Positions 54,103-63,119 of a DNA stretch of 64,000 nucleotides are shown here, piece after piece (within the stretch, counting starts at the first letter, position 1; every line of letters begins with the position of its first letter). The translations under genes were made by a program, and so were the position numbers. The stretch is from Sporocytophaga myxococcoides DSM 11118 (GTDB lineage: Bacteria > Bacteroidota > Bacteroidia > Cytophagales > Cytophagaceae), in assembly GCF_000426725.1 (NCBI RefSeq), contig NZ_AUFX01000005.1, positions 434,001 through 498,000 of the forward strand. Direction: 5' to 3'. Under the pieces are notes generated by a model. It worked only from the letters and a program-made list of their open reading frames with translations, did not search any database and was not told the DNA's origin.

Positions 54103-55260
54103 ATGAGGGTATTAAGTTTTCTGCTAATCGTAGCGGTTGTTTTTGGGTGTTCTGAGAAGAAGGAATCTGAAAAAAAAGAAGGTGATTTTTCTTTTGAATT
54201 ATCAGGAACAATTAAAAATGGCGGTGGTAAGAAATTATACCTTGATAAACTTGAAAACCAAAGCTGGATCCATTTAGATTCGACAGAAATCGGATCTGAT
54301 GGATCTTATAAATTTACGGGTGCTCTTTCTGAACCTGATTATGTTTTGTTGCAGGCAGATACTCAAAACGTTCTGCTTATTATCGATGCTCCTGCTATAA
54401 AGTTTAATTCCGATTTGACAGATTTGCCAGGGAATGCATCTGTAGAAGGATCGAAAGCAACAGCGGAATATCTGACTTTTTTTAATCAGATGAGTAAGCT
54501 TCAAAAGGCACAGAACAAGTTACAGCAAAAGGGAATGTCATTTCAGATGAAGAAGCAGGAAGACTCTATTCCTGCCATTATGGCTGAATTGAAAGGCCTT
54601 CAAGAAAAGGTCCGTAAATTAACTATAGCATCTATAGATTCAGTTTTACCTTCTCTTTCTGTATTTTCAATGGTTAACTACCTTGACTTTCAGTCTGAAC
54701 TTCCTTACTTGAAAAAGGTAGCAGATGAAATGAATAAGGCTTACCCAAATTCAACATACACTAAGCTCCTGTCTTCAGAAGTGCAAAAAGCTCTTGTTAT
54801 GAAAAAGCAAGAGGAAGAAAAGGAAAAACTAAGTAAAGTTGGTGTTGGGAAAAAAGCTCCGGAAATTGCACTGCCTGACCCAAATGGAAAAATTATCAAG
54901 CTTTCAGATTTTAAAGGAAAGTATGTATTGATAGATTTCTGGGCCTCATGGTGTGGTCCTTGTCGCATGGAAAATCCACATGTGGTAGAACTTTACAAAA
55001 AATATAAGGACAAAGGCTTTGCTATCCTTGGTGTTTCTTTGGATGAAGACAAAGAGAAATGGAAGAACGCAATTATGAAGGATGGCCTTGTCTGGGAACA
55101 GATTTCGGATCTTAAAGGCTGGGCTTCTTCGGTTAATCCTGTTTATGAAGTACAAGCAATCCCCTTAACTTATTTGATAGACAAAGAAGGTGTCATTATC
55201 GCCAAAAATTTGCGCGGCCATGATCTGACAAATAAGTTGGAAGAGCTCTTTGGTAAATGA
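54103..55260 (+). CDS. TlpA/ResA-like thioredoxin lipoprotein with DUF4369-type N-terminal domain
   Basis: This 385-residue envelope thiol-disulfide oxidoreductase has lipobox C16 (A-V-V-F-G-C). The N-terminal beta-rich domain (about 28-125, F-E-L-S-G-T-I-K-N-G-G-G-K) matches DUF4369, often paired with such thioredoxins. A helical linker follows, then the TlpA domain from ~245 with W-A-S-W-C-G-P-C-R as redox site and the cis-Pro in I-P-L-T-Y. It starts four bases after gatB, so expression is coupled to translation genes by position only. A substrate such as cytochrome c maturation or outer-membrane protein folding is not determinable. Confidence 0.9.
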   Translation: MRVLSFLLIVAVVFGCSEKKESEKKEGDFSFELSGTIKNGGGKKLYLDKLENQSWIHLDSTEIGSDGSYKFTGALSEPDYVLLQADTQNVLLIIDAPAIKFNSDLTDLPGNASVEGSKATAEYLTFFNQMSKLQKAQNKLQQKGMSFQMKKQEDSIPAIMAELKGLQEKVRKLTIASIDSVLPSLSVFSMVNYLDFQSELPYLKKVADEMNKAYPNSTYTKLLSSEVQKALVMKKQEEEKEKLSKVGVGKKAPEIALPDPNGKIIKLSDFKGKYVLIDFWASWCGPCRMENPHVVELYKKYKDKGFAILGVSLDEDKEKWKNAIMKDGLVWEQISDLKGWASSVNPVYEVQAIPLTYLIDKEGVIIAKNLRGHDLTNKLEELFGK

Positions 55261-55263
55261 TAT

Positions 55264-55995
55264 TTATTGTTTGATAAACTCTCCAGCTCCTTGTTTGTGC
55301 ATTGCAACTACCTGAGGATCGCCACTGTAGTAGACATTTCCTGTGCCTTGAATTGTCGAGTAAAAAGCACTATCAGAGTGCACATAACTCATGCCTGGTC
55401 CCTGGTTTGATATTGATACAAATTTACAATCAGGTGTATTTACTTTCAATTGACCGGATCCAAGGTTGATAGCATGAAGGCGATGCAGCTTTCCATTTAT
55501 TGTGATGTTTGCAAGTTTATCCATATCAACCCAAAGAAATTCCAAATCAACATTGAGATTTACATCTGCATTGGAGTAGTTGTGCAGAAACAGCCGGTCT
55601 TTTTGTATAACACCTTCATTACTTACTGTACCATATCCCATGACAAAAATGTCTTTATATTTAACAGCATCAATATAGACCTTTATATCTTTTTTGTAGC
55701 TTCTGACCCAATTGCATGTATTGGTATTTCTTATTCTAAGGTTAGTTCCATCATTCTCGCTGGTAATCTTTTTTAGCAAATTTTCACCAGCTTCAACTAC
55801 CAAAGTATCTCCAAGATTATTCTTAAAAATGAGGTCTATGTTATCTTCAACAAAGATGTAATATACTCCTTTTACAATCCTTCTTTCCTGGACAATTTTA
55901 CCTGTTCTCTTCACACAGTCCCAGCTGTCTTCTTTATTGCATGACAATAGAATAGCTGAAATGATTGCAATATATAGTAAACCTGATTTTTTCAT
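55264..55995 (-). CDS. DUF2807 (head-GIN) lipoprotein
   Basis: This 243-residue predicted lipoprotein has lipobox C19 (S-A-I-L-L-S-C). The body is a right-handed beta-solenoid-like DUF2807 domain recognised by V-E-D-N-I-D-L-I-F-K, regular N/D/G turns (Y-G-T-V-S-N-E-G-V) and the repeating ending Q-G-T-G-N-V-Y-Y-S-G-D-P. The function is unknown; such proteins are probably structural or adhesive on the envelope. ATG 55995 is chosen because the signal peptide starts there; it overlaps the stop of the PagL-like gene by four bases (ATGA), so translation is coupled. Confidence 0.85.
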   Translation of the reverse strand: MKKSGLLYIAIISAILLSCNKEDSWDCVKRTGKIVQERRIVKGVYYIFVEDNIDLIFKNNLGDTLVVEAGENLLKKITSENDGTNLRIRNTNTCNWVRSYKKDIKVYIDAVKYKDIFVMGYGTVSNEGVIQKDRLFLHNYSNADVNLNVDLEFLWVDMDKLANITINGKLHRLHAINLGSGQLKVNTPDCKFVSISNQGPGMSYVHSDSAFYSTIQGTGNVYYSGDPQVVAMHKQGAGEFIKQ

Positions 55996-57095
55996 TTTAA
56001 TGTATAACCAACTGTCCATTCAACTATCTCTGCCTGACCAAAGTGGGCTTTGAGTGCTATTCCGGCACTTATAGCTTCATTAAAATTGTATTTGACAGTA
56101 TATCGTTGATAAAAGGGTTTGTATCTTTTTAACGGATCAAATACATAATAGCCGCACTGACCAACAAAGGATACCTGACTTATAAAATAATGGAATCCCA
56201 ATGCGACGCCATGTCTCATATAATTTCCATTGACCAGTTTCTCATCAAAGGTGCCTCTCTTGATTTCGGCTTTTGCAGAATAGTCATAGATAAAATCATA
56301 GCCAAGATTAAGGCATGTGCGTGAATTGATGCCAAGGTCATAGTAAGCAGAAAATACTCCTGCAAAATACCTTGATCCTCCGATAGGTTTTATTTCTTTA
56401 AATCCACCGCCAATTGAAAGATTTAATGAATTGAATCTTCTTTTTCGTTCTGGTTCCGGAGCATCAAATGTTACTTTCTTTTTAGAGATGAAGCCAAGCC
56501 CCGCATAAACTGCAGGTATATTCATTCCGAGATTAGGAATCTTCATTGAACCATTACTTAAATGAAACAAGCCAATCCCAGCGTTGAAAATTAATCTTTT
56601 TGAAAGGGTGGTACTGAAATTTATGGCACCATTAAGACAATAATTGAAGGTACTTCCAGTGATATTATTTTTATTGTTTGTCATGATGTCAAACTTACGG
56701 AATACAACTCCCGGGCCTAAACCTATTCTCCATCTGAGTTCACTTTTTGGGGTTCTGTAAAAAGCTTTACCGTAATATATTATTAAACCTAAAGCATCAC
56801 CTACAGGCTTTTGCGGATCAAAATGCAGGTAGTTTAATGAATATCCTACCACTGGATAATTATTGTTTACCTGCCAGCCTTTGCTTCCATCTGTTTGAAT
56901 TTTGAAGTCGAGTTCAAGTTTTAATGGTCTTTGATTAGCCAAATGGCCAATATCATCACCATGCTGCATCAGAAATCCATAATGATAATTTAATGAAAGC
57001 GCATATTTTGAAGCAGGTGCTTTATCTTGAGCAGATGCAACGAAACAATGGAGGGAAAAAATGATGAGCAAAAAGTGAAATTTCAATAAATGCAT
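55992..57095 (-). CDS. PagL-like acyloxyacyl hydrolase (lipid A 3-O-deacylase family)
   Basis: This 367-residue outer-membrane protein has a signal peptide at 1-22 (F-V-A-S-A-Q). The N-terminal ~210 residues resemble the PagL barrel, with the catalytic H-x-S-N signature as L-F-H-L-S-N-G-S at about 170 and the substrate-helix-like stretch I-P-N-L-G-M-N. The C-terminal half carries further strands (F-N-S-L-N-L-S-I-G-G-G, then A-V-G-L-like ends), so the protein is larger than classic PagL (~150-180 residues). The likely reaction is removal of the 3-O acyl chain from lipid A. It is translationally coupled to the DUF2807 lipoprotein gene. Confidence 0.78.
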   Translation of the reverse strand: MHLLKFHFLLIIFSLHCFVASAQDKAPASKYALSLNYHYGFLMQHGDDIGHLANQRPLKLELDFKIQTDGSKGWQVNNNYPVVGYSLNYLHFDPQKPVGDALGLIIYYGKAFYRTPKSELRWRIGLGPGVVFRKFDIMTNNKNNITGSTFNYCLNGAINFSTTLSKRLIFNAGIGLFHLSNGSMKIPNLGMNIPAVYAGLGFISKKKVTFDAPEPERKRRFNSLNLSIGGGFKEIKPIGGSRYFAGVFSAYYDLGINSRTCLNLGYDFIYDYSAKAEIKRGTFDEKLVNGNYMRHGVALGFHYFISQVSFVGQCGYYVFDPLKRYKPFYQRYTVKYNFNEAISAGIALKAHFGQAEIVEWTVGYTLK

Positions 57096-57167
57096 TCTAT
57101 TTTCGCAAAATTAATAATCCAAAATTATCATAAATTCATATTACTTTAGAAGAATAATCTAAATAAA

Positions 57168-57752
57168 ATGAAAGCTGTAGCATCTGATAAACCTGAAAAA
57201 GCAATTGTTGTTTTTGTTGCCATGACCTTTGTGCTATCAATTATTTTGAATGACACCAAAAGGTTTGAGTACATTGCCTGGGCTCCATTGCTTGCAGAAG
57301 TTTTATTGTTGGGTTATTATATATTTATAATCAATGATTTAAAGATAAAGGCACTCATGTTTGGTATGGCTGTTTTCCAGGCTGGATTTGCCTTGGAGCT
57401 CCTTCAAATCGACTCTGCAAAAATTCTTTTATATATTGGTTTGGTTACCTATTTGATTTTATCAGGTATGTTTATTCTGAAAGCAATTAAAGATAGTCTG
57501 AAATTCAGGAATTTTGAGATGATGGTCTTTTTGATGGGCTTATTCTTATTATTTCCTGTAGCTTTAATATTTTTTATGGAAGTTCAGAATTTGCTCCTGA
57601 TACTTTGTTTCGGACTTGCTTTTGTATCAGCCACTATCATATACAATGATAATCTTTGGGAGAGATTTTCAGAAGGAGAGAGAAAGATTGTTATATTCCA
57701 ATTGTTAAATTCGGTTGTAATCATTTCAGGAATATCATTGAAAAATTTTTAA
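57168..57752 (+). CDS. multi-pass membrane protein of unknown function
   Basis: This 194-residue hydrophobic protein has about six or seven membrane segments (for example V-V-F-V-A-M-T-F-V-L, L-L-L-G-Y-Y-I-F-I-I, L-L-I-L-C-F-G-L-A-F-V). Few charged loops and no motif are recognised. It starts 73 bases from the PagL-like gene on the other strand and is followed 17 bases later by an SDR enzyme gene, with which it is probably co-transcribed. No function is proposed. Confidence 0.72.
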   Translation: MKAVASDKPEKAIVVFVAMTFVLSIILNDTKRFEYIAWAPLLAEVLLLGYYIFIINDLKIKALMFGMAVFQAGFALELLQIDSAKILLYIGLVTYLILSGMFILKAIKDSLKFRNFEMMVFLMGLFLLFPVALIFFMEVQNLLLILCFGLAFVSATIIYNDNLWERFSEGERKIVIFQLLNSVVIISGISLKNF

Positions 57753-57769
57753 GAAAATAAAAGTATAAT

Positions 57770-58474
57770 ATGAATTTAAAGGATAAAGTTGCTATTGTCA
57801 CGGGCGCGAGCAAAGGTGTTGGTCTTGAGATAGTAAAGGTATTGTTGGAGAAAGGAGTAAAGGTTGCGGGATGGAGCAGAACCGCTCCTGATTTTAAACA
57901 TGATCATTTTAAATTTTATGCTACAGATGTTGGAAACATAGATTCGGTTAACGGTTCATATAATTCAACGATTAGAGATTTTGGAGAAAATATTAGCATC
58001 CTGATTAACAATGCCGGATTGGGTTATGCAGGTCTGATTGAAGAAATGCCTGTTGAAGAATGGAAAGAAATGTTTGACACCAATGTTCATGGAGTCTTTT
58101 TCTGTTCTCAAATGGTAGTTCAGAAAATGAAAGAAATGGGAGAAGGGCATATCGTTAATATTGCTTCCATTGCGGGAAAAGAAGGCATAGAAAAATTTGC
58201 CGGATACTGCGGGACTAAATTTGCTGTCAGAGGTATCTCTCAGTCTATGTATAAAGAACTTAGAGATTATGGTGTAAAGGTGACTTGTATTGTTCCTGGC
58301 TCTATTCATACCAATTTCTTTGATTCAATAGATTCTATTAGCGTACATCCAAATATGATGAGGCCTGAGGATATTGCCGGAGCTGTTCTTTATTCTTTGG
58401 AAACATCAGAAAATTTCCATCCTGTTGAGCTGGAATTCAGACCATTAATGCCGAAAGGCAGGAAATCGATTTAA
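57770..58474 (+). CDS. short-chain dehydrogenase/reductase
   Basis: This 234-residue classical SDR oxidoreductase has the cofactor-binding loop V-T-G-A-S-K-G-V-G-L-E at the N-terminus and the NNAG motif in I-N-N-A-G-L-G. The catalytic Ser is in N-I-A-S-I-A-G and Tyr/Lys in Y-C-G-T-K-F-A. The W-S-R-T segment after the second strand suggests NADP preference. The substrate cannot be deduced; 3-oxoacyl-ACP or a short-chain ketone is possible. It is followed by the long inverted-repeat-bearing gap before gldA. Confidence 0.9.
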   Translation: MNLKDKVAIVTGASKGVGLEIVKVLLEKGVKVAGWSRTAPDFKHDHFKFYATDVGNIDSVNGSYNSTIRDFGENISILINNAGLGYAGLIEEMPVEEWKEMFDTNVHGVFFCSQMVVQKMKEMGEGHIVNIASIAGKEGIEKFAGYCGTKFAVRGISQSMYKELRDYGVKVTCIVPGSIHTNFFDSIDSISVHPNMMRPEDIAGAVLYSLETSENFHPVELEFRPLMPKGRKSI

Positions 58475-58477
58475 GAA

Positions 58478-58683
58478 GCGGAAAGCGAAAGGCTTAAAGC
58501 GAAAAGTTGAAAGTCTAAAGTTAAGCCTCTCTCTATGATTAAATATCATATTTAACGGCTTTATTGTCGAAAAATATTAGGATAAAGAGTTAGGAGATTG
58601 AAAAAAGTTATCATCTTAAAACTTAAATCTATTAAGTATTCGTTCATAAAAGAAATCCAAACTTTAAGCTTTGCGCTTTCCGC
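58478..58683. repeat. imperfect long inverted repeat upstream of gldA
   Basis: GCGGAAAGCGAAAGGCTTAAAG (58478-58499) is matched at 20 of 22 positions by the reverse complement of 58662-58683, with about 160 bases between the arms. The 257-base gap between the SDR stop and gldA contains no open gene; it is purine-rich at the left and pyrimidine-rich at the right. Confidence 0.55.
58504..58520 (+). repeat. dispersed 17-bp intergenic repeat, copy 3
   Basis: The sequence AAGTTGAAAGTCTAAAG lies 29 bases after the SDR stop, within the left part of the inverted-repeat region. It resembles copies after the MORN gene (22538) and after metH (35480). Confidence 0.45.
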
Positions 58684-58731
58684 TTTAAGCTTGAATTCAA
58701 TAAATTTGCAAAAAGATAACATACAGTCATA

Positions 58732-59661
58732 GTGAGTTTAAAGGTACAGGAGTTAACTAAAATTTACGGCGAGCAGAAAGCTGTAGACCATATCAGTTTC
58801 GAGGCCGGTAAAGGAGAGATTCTTGGCTTTCTGGGGCCGAATGGAGCCGGCAAATCTACTACAATGAAAATTGCAACTTGTTATATACCTCCAACCTCAG
58901 GAGTTGTAACAGTAGCTGGATATGACGTTGTGGAGTCTCCTTTAGAGGTGAGAAAAAATGTTGGTTATCTGCCGGAACACAATCCTCTTTACCTGGACAT
59001 GTATGTACACGAATACCTTGAATTCATTGGTTCTCTTCATTCTATAAAAGGAAGTAAGCTTAAAGCAAGGGTACAGGAGATGGTGGAAATGACGGGGCTA
59101 ACTTTAGAACAGAATAAAAAACTTGGGGCTTTGTCAAAGGGCTATCGCCAAAGGGTTGGTCTTGCTCAGGCTATGATTCATGAACCTCAGGTGCTTATAC
59201 TTGATGAGCCTACTACCGGTCTGGATCCAAACCAGATTCTTGAAATCAGAAATCTAATTAAGAATATCGGTAAAGAAAAAACGGTCTTGTTTTCTACACA
59301 CATTATGCAGGAAGTGCAGGCATTGTGCGATAGAGTGGTGATCATCAACAGAGGAAAAATTGTTGCTGATAACCGTGTTAGTGAGTTGAAAGGTCTTCAG
59401 GCTTCGGGTAAAAAGATTATTGTTGAGTTTTCAGGTGAAATAGAAGTCGGATATTTAAAGTCCTTATCCGGTGTGAATGAAGTGAAGCACACTACTGACG
59501 GGAAATATGAATTGCTCTCTTCTGGTGAAAATGATGTAAGAGGAGCTATTTTTAAACTTGCATCTGAAAGAAACTGGACGCTGATTGGCTTGAATCAGGA
59601 AGAGCATTCTCTAGAGAATATCTTCAGAGACCTTACTGGCAAGAAGAATGATTCCATATAA
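58732..59661 (+). CDS. gldA: gliding motility ABC transporter ATP-binding protein GldA
   Basis: This 309-residue ATPase of the Gld ABC transporter, needed for surface gliding in flavobacteria, starts at GTG 58732. It has Walker A G-P-N-G-A-G-K-S-T-T, signature A-L-S-K-G-Y-R-Q-R-V, Walker B L-I-L-D-E-P-T-T-G-L-D, and the switch His in F-S-T-H-I-M-Q. The C-terminal ~90-residue extension is the CcmA/NatA-type tail. The next genes are gldF and gldG, which supports the specific assignment. Upstream is an intergenic inverted repeat that may hold its promoter. Confidence 0.93.
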   Translation: MSLKVQELTKIYGEQKAVDHISFEAGKGEILGFLGPNGAGKSTTMKIATCYIPPTSGVVTVAGYDVVESPLEVRKNVGYLPEHNPLYLDMYVHEYLEFIGSLHSIKGSKLKARVQEMVEMTGLTLEQNKKLGALSKGYRQRVGLAQAMIHEPQVLILDEPTTGLDPNQILEIRNLIKNIGKEKTVLFSTHIMQEVQALCDRVVIINRGKIVADNRVSELKGLQASGKKIIVEFSGEIEVGYLKSLSGVNEVKHTTDGKYELLSSGENDVRGAIFKLASERNWTLIGLNQEEHSLENIFRDLTGKKNDSI

Positions 59662-59686
59662 TTTAAAATTTTAACTTGTAGGATTT

Positions 59687-60415
59687 GTGTTAAGCATATT
59701 TAGAAAAGAAATAAACAGTTTTTTTAACTCACTGATTGCCTACCTTGTCATCAGCGTGTTTCTTACATTAATAGGATTATTCCTATGGGTTTTTCCTGAA
59801 AGCAGCGTCTTTGAATTTGGCTTTGCAGATCTCGAAAGCCTTTTTGCTTATGGTCCTATTGCCTTTCTATTGCTGATTCCTGCAATTACCATGAGAACTT
59901 TTGCTGAAGAAAAAAGAGAAGGAACCATGGAGCTATTGTTGACCAGGCCTGTAAAAGATTGGGAGATTATTCTTGGTAAGTTTTTGTCAAGCCTGGCTTT
60001 GGTTTTGTTCAGCTTAATACCAACATTGATATATTATTACTCCGTTTATAATCTTGGAAATCCGGTTGGGAACATTGATTCAGCGGCTGTCTTTACTTCT
60101 TACATTGGTTTGTTTTTGTTAGGTGCGGTCTTTACTTCTATAGGAATATTTTCATCGGCTATCACAAGAAATCAGATTGTAGCATTTATAATAGCAGTAT
60201 TGCTTTGTTATACTCTTTATGATGGAATGGCAAGGGCCGCATCAATAAACTTCTGGGCAGCACAAGCTAATATCCTTGTAAAGCTTGGTTTAAGTTATCA
60301 CTATGAAGCATTAAGCAGGGGATTGATAGATTCCCGAAATGTTCTGTATTTTCTAAGTATAATTTTTATTATGCTTCTTTCAACGAGATTGGTTTTAGGC
60401 AGCAGAAAATGGTAA
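59687..60415 (+). CDS. gldF: gliding motility ABC transporter permease GldF
   Basis: This 242-residue six-helix permease of the ABC-2 type is the partner of GldA. Membrane segments begin at ~18 (S-L-I-A-Y-L-V-I-S-V-F-L), and the conserved cytoplasmic loop A-E-E-K-R-E-G-T-M-E-L-L-L-T-R-P is the hallmark of this permease group. The start is GTG at 59687, 25 bases after gldA. The gldA-gldF-gldG order and spacing point to one operon. The role is transport linked to assembly of the gliding machinery; the cargo is not known. Confidence 0.92.
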   Translation: MLSIFRKEINSFFNSLIAYLVISVFLTLIGLFLWVFPESSVFEFGFADLESLFAYGPIAFLLLIPAITMRTFAEEKREGTMELLLTRPVKDWEIILGKFLSSLALVLFSLIPTLIYYYSVYNLGNPVGNIDSAAVFTSYIGLFLLGAVFTSIGIFSSAITRNQIVAFIIAVLLCYTLYDGMARAASINFWAAQANILVKLGLSYHYEALSRGLIDSRNVLYFLSIIFIMLLSTRLVLGSRKW

Positions 60416-60422
60416 GCAGATT

Positions 60423-62078
60423 ATGAATTTAAAGAAGTTTGATATTATCCGTTTCCTTTTGCTTATAGGGACTGTTGTATTTATAAATATAATTTTTTCT
60501 GAGCATTTCTTCAGGCTGGACCTTACACAGGATAAGAGATACACAATTAGTCCATCCACTAAAGAAAAACTTAAAAGTCTTAACGAACAGGTATTTGTTG
60601 ATGTCTTTCTTGATGGAGATCTGAATCCTGATTATTCGAGACTTAGAAGATCAATAAAAGAAACACTAGAAGAGTTCAAAGCCTATTCAGGTGATAAGAT
60701 TGTATACAGGTTTACAGATCCAAATGCCATAGAAGATAAGAGGCTGCGTGAACAGTTTTATTCTCAGTTGATTCAAAAAGGTATACAATATAAGTATGAC
60801 CTGGTGCAGCAGGGCGGTGCAAGAGAAGAGAAGATAGTATTTCCTTCTGCCCTTATTTCAATGGGCGATAAGGAAACACCGGTAATGTTTCTGAAAGGAA
60901 GCAAGATTCTACCAATGGATCAGCAACTGAATCAGTCAGTAGAAGGAGTGGAGTACGAGTTGATGGCAGCGATAAGAAAGCTTAATAATGAAGTTACCAA
61001 ATCAGTGGCATTCACAGAAGGGCATGGCGAGCTTTCAGCAGGGGAGACCGGCGATATTTCTACTGCTTTGAGTGAATATTATAATGTAGAGAGAACTGTT
61101 ATAGCCGATTCAACAAAACTAAGTAACTACAACGCTTTGGTAATTGCAGGGCCAACCAAACCTTTTTCTGAAAAGGAAAAATTTATACTTGATCAATATG
61201 TTGTTAAGGGTGGGAGAATTTTGTTCTTTATCGATCAATTGAATTTGAACAGGGATAGTCTTGTATCTGGTGTTACTTATGGGTTTTCTTATAATCTGGG
61301 CCTGGAAGATTTACTTTTTAAATATGGAGTAAGGATTAATGATGATTTGATACAGGACCTTAATTGTGCATTGTTGAAAGTTGAGGTTCCCGGTGGACAA
61401 TCAGAGATGGTGTCCTGGCCATATTTCCCAATCTTTTATAATTTCGGTAAACAGCCTGTAGTCAAAAACCTTGATGCATTAATAGGTAGATACGTGAGTT
61501 CTATGGATACTGTAAAAGCTTATGGGATAACAAAGACTCCATTGATTTTTACTTCAAAAAATTCAAGACTTATCAAAGCACCACTTCCTGTTGATTTAAA
61601 TGAAGCAAGAAAAAATCTTGATCCGAAAGACTTCAATGCAGGAATGTTACCAGTTGCATATCTATTAGAAGGTAACTTTGAATCTGTTTATAAAAACAGA
61701 CCTTCGCCTATGGCTGGAGTACCAGTAGTTAAACAAGATAGCTCCAGTAAAATCATAGTAGTGTCTGATGCGGATTTTATTAGAAACGAAGTAGATAAAA
61801 CGAGGAATCAGCCGATCCCATTGGGTTATGATCCTGATTTGAAATATTTGTTTTCCAATAAAGAGTTTATAATGAATGCAGTGGATTATCTGATGGATGA
61901 ACCGATAGTGGCTGCAAAGGGCAAAGAAATACAGCTAAGACCGCTTGATAAAAATAAACTTGCTGAAGAGAAGATATACTGGCAGGTAGTGAATCTTGTA
62001 ATGCCTATTGTACTTCTTATCGTTTTTGGAATCAGCAGATACTATTTGAGAAAGAAAAAATATACAAGCTTTAGATAA
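60423..62078 (+). CDS. gldG: gliding motility ABC transporter component GldG
   Basis: This 551-residue protein has one N-terminal membrane segment (I-I-R-F-L-L-L-I-G-T-V-V-F), a large extracytoplasmic domain and a C-terminal membrane helix (L-V-M-P-I-V-L-L-I-V-F). The segment F-R-L-D-L-T-Q-D-K-R-Y-T-I-S is the family hallmark. The middle carries the ABC_transp_aux-like region (V-A-F-T-E-G-H-G-E-L). It begins seven bases after gldF and ends one base before the DUF4340 gene, so all are co-translated. It completes the Gld transporter. Confidence 0.92.
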   Translation: MNLKKFDIIRFLLLIGTVVFINIIFSEHFFRLDLTQDKRYTISPSTKEKLKSLNEQVFVDVFLDGDLNPDYSRLRRSIKETLEEFKAYSGDKIVYRFTDPNAIEDKRLREQFYSQLIQKGIQYKYDLVQQGGAREEKIVFPSALISMGDKETPVMFLKGSKILPMDQQLNQSVEGVEYELMAAIRKLNNEVTKSVAFTEGHGELSAGETGDISTALSEYYNVERTVIADSTKLSNYNALVIAGPTKPFSEKEKFILDQYVVKGGRILFFIDQLNLNRDSLVSGVTYGFSYNLGLEDLLFKYGVRINDDLIQDLNCALLKVEVPGGQSEMVSWPYFPIFYNFGKQPVVKNLDALIGRYVSSMDTVKAYGITKTPLIFTSKNSRLIKAPLPVDLNEARKNLDPKDFNAGMLPVAYLLEGNFESVYKNRPSPMAGVPVVKQDSSSKIIVVSDADFIRNEVDKTRNQPIPLGYDPDLKYLFSNKEFIMNAVDYLMDEPIVAAKGKEIQLRPLDKNKLAEEKIYWQVVNLVMPIVLLIVFGISRYYLRKKKYTSFR

Positions 62079-62079
62079 A

Positions 62080-63039
62080 ATGAGGGAGTTGAAGAAGTTA
62101 AGTCCATATATCTTTTTATTCGTAATTACCGGATTGGCAGCCTTGTATACATTGCTGAATGAAAGAGGTTCTAATTCTTTTAATAAAGAGAAGCAATCTG
62201 TTGGGGTGGCTGATACCACTGCTATTACATCTGTTAGTCTGCAGACTAATAACAAGGTTACGAAACTTCATAAACAACCTAATGGTAAGTGGTTGGTAAA
62301 TAATAAATATGAGGCGAGAGAAAAATTAATAAGCCTATTATTTTTCGGATTGAATAAAATTGAAGTTAAAAGACCAGTTGCGGATAATAAAAAGAGCGGG
62401 GTAGTTGCAAATCTTAAGCAAGACGGTGTGAAAATCACTGTGGAATCTTCAGACAAAAAGGATGTGTTTTATGTATTGTCCAATGAAAATGATGTGAACA
62501 GTACTTACTTTCTTGCTGAAGGCTCTGCTGATCCTGTAATCGTTTTTGTTCCTGGAGTAAAGGGAGATCTTTCTGAATTGGCAAGTCTGCAAGAACAGGA
62601 TTGGAGATCCCGGGTTTTATTTAATAGCAGTCCAAGAAGTCTTCAAAAAGTATCAGTAAGTTTTCCAGCTGCTCCTTCAGAAAATTTTACTATCGTTTCT
62701 AAAGGAAATAAATTTGAAGTAGAAAATCTTCCGGCTCAGGATAGCTCAAAAATCCACAGATACTTAATGTTGTATGGCGTAACAAATGTGGATAAGTACA
62801 TAGTGAGTGGAAAAGATACTATTGTAAATCAACTTCATAAAGGTAAACCGTTTTCAACAATACAAGTGGATGATATTGTGGATAACCTTAGTAAGACTGT
62901 TGATATTTATCTGGACCCATGGAAACAAGGTAAGATTTATGCTATCATCAGGAATACAGGGGAGGTGGTAACTTTGAATCCTGAGCTGACAAACTATCTG
63001 CTTGTGAAAAAATCTTTCTTTGCTCCTTCAAATAAGTAA
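62080..63039 (+). CDS. DUF4340 protein of the gld operon
   Basis: This 319-residue protein has one N-terminal membrane segment at ~9-26 (I-F-L-F-V-I-T-G-L-A-A-L) and an exported beta-rich region. That region contains DUF4340-type repeats (K-L-H-K-Q-P-N-G-K-W-L-V-N-N, then D-W-R-S-R-V-L). The gene follows gldG by one base. DUF4340 proteins are often found with GldG-type ABC_transp_aux genes, so a role as an accessory of this transporter is inferred. No enzyme motif is seen. Confidence 0.85.
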   Translation: MRELKKLSPYIFLFVITGLAALYTLLNERGSNSFNKEKQSVGVADTTAITSVSLQTNNKVTKLHKQPNGKWLVNNKYEAREKLISLLFFGLNKIEVKRPVADNKKSGVVANLKQDGVKITVESSDKKDVFYVLSNENDVNSTYFLAEGSADPVIVFVPGVKGDLSELASLQEQDWRSRVLFNSSPRSLQKVSVSFPAAPSENFTIVSKGNKFEVENLPAQDSSKIHRYLMLYGVTNVDKYIVSGKDTIVNQLHKGKPFSTIQVDDIVDNLSKTVDIYLDPWKQGKIYAIIRNTGEVVTLNPELTNYLLVKKSFFAPSNK

Positions 63040-63119
63040 GAGGGTTTTTTTTAGAATTCGGTTTTTTATAATTAACTTTATCCCCTTCATATTTTACTAG
63101 AATAGGATAAAAGAGCTAT

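Noticed and set aside
63040-63119. Region before dnaN checked for a replication origin
   Set aside because: No DnaA-box cluster was seen in the visible flank and dnaA is not adjacent within the window.
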